From: Planctomycetaceae bacterium
GTDB taxonomy: Bacteria; Planctomycetota; Planctomycetia; Pirellulales; Pirellulaceae
Length of the DNA: 9,889 nt
Direction: 5' to 3'
Assembly (NCBI GenBank): GCA_024642765.1
Contig: JAHEAM010000094.1
Coordinates: 607-10,495 of the forward strand
The number at the start of each line of letters is the position of its first letter. Position 1 is the stretch's first letter. Positions 1 to 5,534 of the stretch are shown here, one piece after another. The notes below the pieces were generated by a model, which had not been told where the DNA came from, made no database searches, and worked only from the letters and a program-made list of their open reading frames with translations. A program made the position numbers and the translations under genes.

Positions 1-378
1 GGTGTAGGCGGTTGGGCCGATGTCGACAAACATACGACTCAGCACGTGAAATACAAAAACGTTTTTGCGCTGGGCGACTGTTCGAGTTTGCCGACCTCGA
101 AAACCGGCGCCGCCATTCGCAAGCAGGCCCCCGCGACGGTTGCCAATATTCTCGACATGATCAATGGCAAGCAGCTTTCGGGAAACTACAACGGTTACAC
201 ATCTTGTCCCCTGGTTACTAGTTACAACAGTATGGTGTTGGCTGAGTTCGATTACGATAAGAATCCCCAAGAATCGTTTCCGTTTGATCAATCCAAAGAA
301 CGATTCAGCATGATGATGCTCAAGAAATATGGATTGCCTAATCTGTATTGGCACGGCATGTTGCGAGGACGAGCCTGA
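1..378 (+). CDS. sqr: Sulfide:quinone oxidoreductase, C-terminal part (5' end outside window)
   Basis: The reading frame is open from base 1 and ends at TGA 376-378, giving the last 125 residues of a flavoprotein that oxidises sulfide and passes electrons to the membrane quinone pool. Visible: the second FAD-binding motif FALGDCSSLPTSKTGAAIRK at residues 22-41, and the GYTSCP loop (residues 65-70). Its Cys69 corresponds to the C-terminal redox cysteine of SQRs. An AEFDYD segment and a PFDQSKER segment follow, then a hydrophobic LYWHGMLRG end that fits the amphipathic membrane-binding tail. From memory of the family, the GYTSCPLVT, PFDQSKER and YW..MLRG motifs match the mitochondrial/human SQOR type rather than the short flavocytochrome c type. 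An ATG at 46 is internal to the domain and not the start. A cytochrome bd remnant lies downstream, and a bd oxidase would have been a natural sulfide-tolerant acceptor of the quinol. No clear terminator follows. Confidence 0.9.
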   Translation, partial: GVGGWADVDKHTTQHVKYKNVFALGDCSSLPTSKTGAAIRKQAPATVANILDMINGKQLSGNYNGYTSCPLVTSYNSMVLAEFDYDKNPQESFPFDQSKERFSMMMLKKYGLPNLYWHGMLRGRA

Positions 379-609
379 TGTTTTGCTGACTGGGAGCGAG
401 TAGGACTCTTGGTGTCGTAGGAAGGGTTTGAAGCGTATCGCTAGGACAACGGGCAATAAAACGTTTTCAACTGGCGTCGTTCACGAGTCGCAGAACTCTT
501 TCTGGCATTGACGACAGGATGTGAAAAACTGACACGTCCATTATTCGCACTCATTCTTTCGCTAAAATCAATCGAAGAGGTTTCTGGATAGCTCGACAGA
601 AAGAAAATC
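379..609. other. Intergenic region between sqr and the cyd remnant
   Basis: This 231-bp stretch has no plausible gene; the minus-strand frame that crosses it also runs through the cydA remnant. A short GAGT-AGG-ACTC hairpin (398-408) sits 20 bp after the sqr stop but has no T-run, so it is not a good terminator. A TTGACG at 508-513 lacks a matching -10 element. It may hold the decayed promoter of the old cydAB operon, but nothing specific is visible. Confidence 0.5.
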
Positions 610-858
610 ATGTTGGCTGAACTTGACGTTGTGTTGCTTTCGCGAATCCAATTTGCGCTCACCAACATGTTTCACTATTTGTTCCTTCCACTGACGATTG
701 GATTGGGAATTATCATTGCCTACCTCGAAGGGTTGGCGCTGTGGTGGAAGGATTAATCGTACATGGACGCCGCTGGGTTTTGGACGGGTATCTTTGGCGT
801 CAACTTTGCAATCGGCGTCGCCACCGGAATTGTGATGGAGTTCGAATTCGGAACCAAC
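610..858 (+). pseudogene. cydA: cydA remnant: N-terminal ~80 residues of cytochrome bd oxidase subunit I, with an in-frame stop
   Basis: Translation from ATG 610 gives the diagnostic start of CydA: LDVVLLSRIQFALTNMFHYL. It keeps the His of the FHY motif (residue 22), which corresponds to the haem-ligand His19 of E. coli CydA. A first transmembrane helix follows and then EGLALW. TAA at 754-756 interrupts the frame; reading through it without a frameshift continues as SYMDAAGFWTGIFGVNF and then GVATGIVMEFEFGTN, the canonical start of helix 2 and the loop after it. So this is a nonsense mutation and not a frameshift; a C-to-T change of CAA would explain it. Homology ends exactly after FGTN (856-858), where an intact CydA (about 450-520 residues) has most of its length still to come, including the Q-loop and haem b558 ligands. 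The product cannot be functional. The CydB end is fused directly on. Confidence 0.9.
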
Positions 859-961
859 GTTGTGGTTAATGACCATCATCGAGATGATCGCAGCGCCGCT
901 CATCGTCTCATACACCTTCACGATTTACTGGACGTTTCGGTATCCAATAACAGTCGAGTAA
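857..961 (+). pseudogene. cydB: cydB remnant: C-terminal 34 residues of cytochrome bd oxidase subunit II fused to the cydA remnant
   Basis: Starting at the junction with the cydA piece, in the frame one base back from it, codons 857-958 read TLWLM, then AAPLIVSYTFTIYWTFRYP, then end at TAA 959-961. From family knowledge, the last transmembrane helix of CydB has the pattern TL..M......P.VL.YT...YW.FRG, which this matches closely in spacing and ends at the right place. The frame differs from that of the cydA fragment, so the two pieces are not a designed fusion protein. The simplest reading is one deletion that removed the last four-fifths of cydA and nearly all of cydB. Reading on in the cydA frame instead gives a meaningless tail to 1047. 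No SD or start codon of its own. Confidence 0.82.
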
Positions 962-1020
962 TGTTTGCACAATTGAACCGCATTAATAACGAATTCGAAC
1001 GAACATTTTGCCAGATTAAC

Positions 1021-1026
1021 AGGGGG
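1021..1026 (+). promoter_or_regulatory. Shine-Dalgarno for the DUF1569 gene
   Basis: AGGGGG lies 5 bases upstream of GTG 1032. An in-frame TAA at 1017-1019 rules out any earlier start, so this site fixes GTG as the start codon. It is one of the few convincing ribosome-binding sites in the window. Confidence 0.7.
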
Positions 1027-1031
1027 ACAGA

Positions 1032-1508
1032 GTGCTACGCAAATTAAACCTAACGAATCTAGATGAGGCTATCAACGAAGCGAAGAGGCTGCTGGCGCAT
1101 GGGTACAGTGCCGGTGGGAAATGGAACTTGGCTCAGGTGTGCGAACACTGTTCGGATTGGATGGCTTTTCCGCTGGACGGTTATCCTAAAGTGAATTTTC
1201 CAATCAACGTGATGCTGTGGTTGATGAAGATCACGATTGGCAAGTCGATGCGAAATAAGATTTTGACTGAGCGGGCCTTTAAACCTGGTGGACCAACAAT
1301 GCCCCAAACCGTCAAGTTGCCACACGATGTTAGCGACGCGGAAGCCGTCGGCCGATTTGTGGCAACAGTCGAACGATTCAAACAATTCAAAGGCGAAATG
1401 CATGCCTCACCGCTGTTCGGGAAAATGACAAATGCCGAACACTTACAGCTGCAAGTCATCCATACGCAACATCACTTAAGATTTTTGACACCCAACAACG
1501 CTGAGTAA
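1032..1508 (+). CDS. DUF1569 / DinB-like four-helix protein
   Basis: A complete 158-residue protein of the DUF1569 family, a branch of the DinB/YfiT-like four-helix-bundle proteins. Visible marks are the N-terminal helix ending in KWNLAQVCEHCSDW (residues 30-43), the middle RAFKPGG segment, and the C-terminal HASPLFGKMT followed by HTQHHLRFL (residues 144-152). His39 and the His144/His147/His148 group are placed like the metal-binding histidines of DinB-type bundles, although I cannot confirm metal binding. The biochemical role of DUF1569 is unknown; relatives in the superfamily include thiol-dependent S-transferases and metal-binding proteins. No signal peptide, so it is cytoplasmic. It starts at GTG with a good SD, 70 bp after the cyd remnant, and converges on the sulfotransferase gene with a 15-bp gap. 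Length is normal and the gene looks intact. Confidence 0.85.
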   Translation: MLRKLNLTNLDEAINEAKRLLAHGYSAGGKWNLAQVCEHCSDWMAFPLDGYPKVNFPINVMLWLMKITIGKSMRNKILTERAFKPGGPTMPQTVKLPHDVSDAEAVGRFVATVERFKQFKGEMHASPLFGKMTNAEHLQLQVIHTQHHLRFLTPNNAE

Positions 1509-1523
1509 TGCGATTCAAGCTGA

Positions 1524-2375
1524 CTACCATTGGTCATTGGCAACATAGCCTTGGCGAATTAGCTCTTCGTTTGCGAATTGTTTGAATGTACGTTTGTTTT
1601 CGTCGGTAAAGTAGTTGACCCAATCACCTGCTTCACCTTTGCGGAGAAACTGGTCGGGTTGTTCGGTTTCGAAACCTGGTTGTAACGAACCCTCGATTGG
1701 CGCTGCAAGTGCTGGATCGACTCCCAAGAATTCGAATAGTTCATCGGTGATTTCTTGCGTTCGTTCCAAGAGCGTTTCGTATTGCACAAACCGAACCGGC
1801 AGATTGGGATAGTGCTTCAATGTGCGTCGATCGGATTCTTGTTGTGCTACCCACCACTTGGCAGTTTGAATCACGAATTCCGGTTCCGCCAACAGGGCAG
1901 CAGGATTCTCCTTGAAATACCATTTGTCTTTTTGGAATTCGGTTAGGCTTGTGGCCATCTTTTTCGACCGCTGAAACATGGCAGTTACAGTTGGGCGATT
2001 GAATAAATGAAACGCTCGACTTACCAACACATCGCGACCATCTCGAATGAGAACGATATGCGGTGCGTTCAAAATAAGGGGAGCAATCGTGTGCGGTGTC
2101 CGGTCGCCAGCCAGCACAATTTCGTTTGGCAAGTTGCGGCTCAATGTGCGTCGGACAACTGACCGAAGTTGTTGAATCAGAAAACGTCGGAAATCAACAT
2201 CTTCCAACAGCGACATGTTTGCTTTTTTGTCTAGAATAGGCCCTAAAATTTCGTGCCAATGATATTCGCCTCTGCAGCTAACCTGGCGATGTCGATCGAG
2301 CAAGCTGCCGAGCCAGTTGGTGCCGGACTTCATGAATCCGCGCAAACAAAAAAAACGCAAGTCAGGTCTGGTCAT
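1524..2375 (-). CDS. Sulfotransferase (PAPS-dependent, cytosolic/aryl type)
   Basis: Transfers a sulfuryl group from PAPS to an unidentified acceptor. With ATG 2375 as start it has 283 residues, typical of the Sulfotransfer_1 fold. Residues 14-22, FMKSGTNWL, form the 5'-phosphosulfate-binding loop. IVLIRDGRDVLVSRAFH (107-123) is the 3'-phosphate-binding strand-helix. RKGEAGDWVNYFTDENK (245-261) is the conserved C-terminal RKG..GDW motif that closes over PAPS. His39-Trp40-His41 lie near the expected catalytic-base region. The frame is open upstream to a TTG at 2471, but that part overlaps the end of the rluA-like gene and does not resemble the family. ATG 2375 lies 7 bp after the upstream stop; ATG 2417 is a less likely alternative. 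The gene is probably co-transcribed with the pseudouridine synthase, with no obvious functional link. The acceptor cannot be predicted. Confidence 0.9.
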   Translation of the reverse strand: MTRPDLRFFCLRGFMKSGTNWLGSLLDRHRQVSCRGEYHWHEILGPILDKKANMSLLEDVDFRRFLIQQLRSVVRRTLSRNLPNEIVLAGDRTPHTIAPLILNAPHIVLIRDGRDVLVSRAFHLFNRPTVTAMFQRSKKMATSLTEFQKDKWYFKENPAALLAEPEFVIQTAKWWVAQQESDRRTLKHYPNLPVRFVQYETLLERTQEITDELFEFLGVDPALAAPIEGSLQPGFETEQPDQFLRKGEAGDWVNYFTDENKRTFKQFANEELIRQGYVANDQW

Positions 2376-2382
2376 TAATTGC

Positions 2383-3123
2383 TCAAATCCTTTCCTGGAC
2401 CGGGCTTGAATCGGCATTGAGCTCGGGAAACACATCCCACATTTTCGCCCAAAAGTCCTGTGTTGCAGCAAAAAAACGAATTGTAGTTTTCCTGCTCGGG
2501 TGATTGAGCGTCAACTCACGAGCATGCAACGCAATCCAGCGAGTCCGGCGATCGATATTTGTCGGGCCGAACGGAATCGTCGATTGGTAATCCTCGTCGC
2601 CTACGATCGAATGACCTCGACTCGCACATTGCAAACGGATCTGATGAGTGCGACCGGTCTCCAATTCGATTTCGAGCCAAGTCAAGTCGGCTGCGCGTCC
2701 GCGAACTTGAAAATGCAAGATCGCTTCCTTGGCATTTGTCTCGCTCTCGACGACGACTTCCGAACGCGCCTCGCCATCTACTTTTCGCATCCAATCGCGC
2801 CACGTACCTGAATCTTCCACGACATGCCCAGAGACGATGGCCCAATAGGCCTTTTTAACTGTTCTTGCTTCAAACTGCGCTGCGATTGCAGACGTCCATT
2901 TTTTTGTTTGCCCCATTACCATGACTCCGGAGACCGGTCGATCCAATCGGTGGGGTATGCCCAGATAAGGCGGGCGACTGGCATTGCGAGCAAATTTCCA
3001 TCGTTTGACTTGATTTTCTACGCTGTCGATACCCGGGGGCGCTTGTGTCAACAGTCCACCAGGCTTGTTAATCACAAGGAATTCATTTTCGATTGCAAGA
3101 AATTCAATATTTTTTTCGGACAC
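2383..3123 (-). CDS. RluA-family RNA pseudouridine synthase
   Basis: A 246-residue protein that isomerises uridine to pseudouridine in rRNA or tRNA. The catalytic motif is HRLDRPVSG (residues 58-66), with Asp61 as nucleophile. The family's GRTHQIRLQCASRGHSIVGD block (157-176) binds and orders the RNA base. The N-terminal FLVINKPGGLLTQAP is the usual RluA strand. There is no N-terminal S4 domain, so it resembles the compact RluA/RluC-like single-domain forms, and its target site cannot be assigned. The start codon is GTG with no SD; an in-frame stop lies 30 bp upstream and no better start exists. The middle part (100-135) has a WRDWMRKVDGEARSE segment typical of the family. The stop lies 7 bp before the sulfotransferase start, suggesting one transcript. 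A 210-bp gap separates it from the membrane-protease gene upstream. Confidence 0.9.
   Translation of the reverse strand: MSEKNIEFLAIENEFLVINKPGGLLTQAPPGIDSVENQVKRWKFARNASRPPYLGIPHRLDRPVSGVMVMGQTKKWTSAIAAQFEARTVKKAYWAIVSGHVVEDSGTWRDWMRKVDGEARSEVVVESETNAKEAILHFQVRGRAADLTWLEIELETGRTHQIRLQCASRGHSIVGDEDYQSTIPFGPTNIDRRTRWIALHARELTLNHPSRKTTIRFFAATQDFWAKMWDVFPELNADSSPVQERI
2388..2396 (-). promoter_or_regulatory. Purine-rich ribosome-binding stretch inside the rluA-like gene end
   Basis: On the minus strand this reads AGGAAAGGA and overlaps the last codons of the upstream gene. Its nearest GGA is 12 bases from ATG 2375, slightly long for an SD. It supports translation of the sulfotransferase from 2375, coupled to termination of the upstream gene. 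Confidence 0.4.
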
Positions 3124-3333
3124 AAGAATTGTACCGGCCAGTTCAATTTTTTAAGGCATCAATCGTCGCGTGATTCAAAACCAAATGCTAACTTGGAGAG
3201 GAATCCTTACGGTGCGACGACGACCATACATTTAGTTTGTGAAAAATCGAGGGCTTTGCCAAGGCCGCCTGCCATTGAGTTGAATTGCCTGTTCCAGCGC
3301 GGCGGTTTGTAATAGGGTGCTCACTGTTTGGTT

Positions 3334-5520
3334 CTATTGAGTCGAGCCAAGGGCCATTCGGATTTTGTTGTCGAACCATTCCTCACAGCGAACAAAAAGA
3401 TAGGCGCCGAGCGATTGGGACTTCGCCTTGAAGACCACTCGTCCAGTTTGACCTGCCAGGAGTTGGCCCCTGAATGCTGTTGGTAACTTCAGTTCAACGT
3501 TGACGCGTGGCGATAACAATTCGGTGGTCGCTTCGCCGTCCGTGGGTGTCTCCGCTTGGCGAACTGCCAAAGGTCCACCAACGTCAGCGCCCAACGCTCG
3601 ATGTGCTGGCAAGGTCGTTGCCCGAGTATCCAAGTGTTTCAGCGAACACTGCAGTACCGACTGGCCGGGGAAGACGGCTCGAAACGTATCGCATTCAGGA
3701 GATTGTAGCGATGCCAAGTCCGTTTGGTCCACGGACACAACGATCTCCGGTTGGTGTGTCTTCGCAAGGCTCAAGATTGTTGAACCGACGTCGACATATC
3801 GTCCCAAATCATCTGCCAGTTTTCTCCCGATGACGATTCCCTCAAAGGGGGAACGGATTTCGAGTTTGGCGGCAGCGGTTTGCTTTTCCGAAAGCTTCTT
3901 CTGAAGTTGAATCTGGGATTCGGTCTCTGCCTGATAGATGGCGAGTTGTTTCTCTTGCAGAGAGATTCGAGCACGGATCTGCGATTGGTTTAGCTGTTCA
4001 GCGAGGGCAACGATTTCTTGCTCCAGGTCACGATTTTCAAGTGTTACGAGGCGTTGCCCTTCAATGACGTGTTGACCATCTTCGACGTGTATGGCAACAA
4101 TGAAAGCGCTTGTGGGTGCGCGCAGGGGTTGCTCTTCTTCGTAGCGAACGACAGCGGGTGCCGATTTCGACGACGGCGCTGAAACAACCGTGAACATCGC
4201 AATTGCAGAAAGTGCGAGGCACGAGACAACAATCGAACAACGACGATAATTGAGCTCGCTCAAGTTCTTCGCTCGCAGTTGTTGGACGCTGCGAAAAAGT
4301 GGCACGGCATACCAGAATACAATCGCAAGAATAGCAAACGCAATGCCTGCACCGTGCAACAAGACGCTTGCTCCAATGATCAATCCAACACTGACCAAGA
4401 CGCGCCAAAATGCGGACAGGAATCCATAGGTTCGAATCCAAATACCTTCGGCCAAATTTAGATCTTGCGATTTCGAAACTGTACCGAACACAATTCGTCG
4501 AACGAATTCGGAAAACCAGGTCGATCCTTTCAGATACAAATTGGGAATTCCCAACAAATCAGACAATATGTAGTAGCCGTCGAATTTCATCAGCGGGTTG
4601 GCGTTGAACAAGACGGTCGTAACGCCCGCCGTCAAAAAGACTTTGTAAAAAGTCGAACGAAATGCAAAGTCATCAGGCGTCCAGCACCATGCAATAAACG
4701 CCAGAGCAGCAATAAATAACTCGAAATACATTCCAGCGGCTGCCGTGAAGATGCGGTGCCAACGATTTGAGAATCGCCAACTCGATGTAACGTCGATGAA
4801 TGCCAAGGGCGTGAATAGAATAAATGAAATCCCAAACAAACCGGCTTGGCCGCCGAAACGTTGGCAGGCAAGGCCGTGACCCATCTCGTGGATAATTTTT
4901 AAGAGAACCCAAACGATGAGTAAAACAAGCCATTCGCTGGACGCAAAAACCCCAATGTATTTTTGTCCTACCTCTTCCATCCGTTGGCAAAGCAAGATGG
5001 CGGCGTAACCCAGAACACAAGCCCAAATCACAGCACTTGTTTTGCTGAATAGGATTTTGCCAAAGTAGTTAAACTTCCCCAGAATCTTTGCGGATTGAAA
5101 TAGCGGGATGCGAATGTAAATCGGGTTGAGCCAAGACAAAAGACGCTGTGTCCGCAGACTGGCTGCTTGATTTTGAAGTCGTGTGCAATTGTCGTTTTCA
5201 TGGAACGTCACAAGACCCTGCGCGAGAGCCCATTTGACAATTTCAATCGCCGTCGTTTGCTTAGCAACACCAGAGAATTCTGGCGTTCTCATGCCGCCGA
5301 TCGATAAACTTCCGTCTAGCGTTTTGAGAAATGCTGCCTCCGATCGCCCAACCTGGTAGTACTTATTTCGAAGCGTGTCTTCAACCAGGCACATTGGCTC
5401 GTTGCCAACCATTCGATCAGTGAATACCAATCCGGAGCGCAATCGAAGCCTAACGTTAAGTAACGGATCGTCCGAAGTGGGCGGCATCTTGTTTGAAACT
5501 GTTGGATTGGAATTGGGCAT
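3334..5520 (-). CDS. PqqD-like / site-2 protease (M50) / HlyD-type adaptor fusion, membrane protein
   Basis: 728 residues from ATG 5520. Residues ~24-106 form a winged-helix, PqqD-like cytoplasmic domain (YYQVGRSEAAFLKTLDG, then an ALAQGLVTF end). Residues ~160-450 are a polytopic M50 (site-2 protease) module with about eight membrane helices. Zinc motif HEMGH is at 211-215 and the third-ligand motif NPLMKFDGYYILSD at 308-321, so the active site looks intact. After the last helix (428-448) comes a periplasmic membrane-fusion module. It has a half-lipoyl domain (466-498), a ~50-residue coiled coil rich in Gln/Glu/Lys, the second half-lipoyl (IRSPFEGIVIGRKL, 555-568), a beta-barrel ending LAGQTGRVVFK, and a short aromatic tail. 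An upstream TTG at 5538 would overlap the preceding stop (TTGA), but ATG 5520 has AAGAG 8 bases ahead and is preferred. The gap to the GAF-adaptor gene is 14 bp. It probably processes or helps export a peptide or envelope substrate; the substrate is unknown. Confidence 0.88.
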   Translation of the reverse strand: MPNSNPTVSNKMPPTSDDPLLNVRLRLRSGLVFTDRMVGNEPMCLVEDTLRNKYYQVGRSEAAFLKTLDGSLSIGGMRTPEFSGVAKQTTAIEIVKWALAQGLVTFHENDNCTRLQNQAASLRTQRLLSWLNPIYIRIPLFQSAKILGKFNYFGKILFSKTSAVIWACVLGYAAILLCQRMEEVGQKYIGVFASSEWLVLLIVWVLLKIIHEMGHGLACQRFGGQAGLFGISFILFTPLAFIDVTSSWRFSNRWHRIFTAAAGMYFELFIAALAFIAWCWTPDDFAFRSTFYKVFLTAGVTTVLFNANPLMKFDGYYILSDLLGIPNLYLKGSTWFSEFVRRIVFGTVSKSQDLNLAEGIWIRTYGFLSAFWRVLVSVGLIIGASVLLHGAGIAFAILAIVFWYAVPLFRSVQQLRAKNLSELNYRRCSIVVSCLALSAIAMFTVVSAPSSKSAPAVVRYEEEQPLRAPTSAFIVAIHVEDGQHVIEGQRLVTLENRDLEQEIVALAEQLNQSQIRARISLQEKQLAIYQAETESQIQLQKKLSEKQTAAAKLEIRSPFEGIVIGRKLADDLGRYVDVGSTILSLAKTHQPEIVVSVDQTDLASLQSPECDTFRAVFPGQSVLQCSLKHLDTRATTLPAHRALGADVGGPLAVRQAETPTDGEATTELLSPRVNVELKLPTAFRGQLLAGQTGRVVFKAKSQSLGAYLFVRCEEWFDNKIRMALGSTQ

Positions 5521-5534
5521 TACTGAATCTCTTT

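Noticed and set aside
398..408. Possible sqr terminator hairpin GAGT-AGG-ACTC
   Set aside because: Only a 4-bp stem with a 3-base loop and no T-run; too weak to call.
763..1047. 94-codon plus-strand open frame beginning MDAAGFWTG
   Set aside because: It is the second half of the cydA remnant followed by an out-of-frame reading of the cydB remnant; the tail after FGTN is meaningless in that frame, so it is not a gene.
2376..2471. N-terminal extension of the sulfotransferase to TTG 2471
   Set aside because: It lies mostly inside the end of the pseudouridine synthase gene, does not resemble sulfotransferase N-termini, and ATG 2375 fits the gene boundary.
2824..3312. 162-codon plus-strand frame opposite the RluA-family gene and the following spacer
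   Set aside because: About 300 bp of it is the antisense of a clear gene, and the remainder has no family features or start signals.
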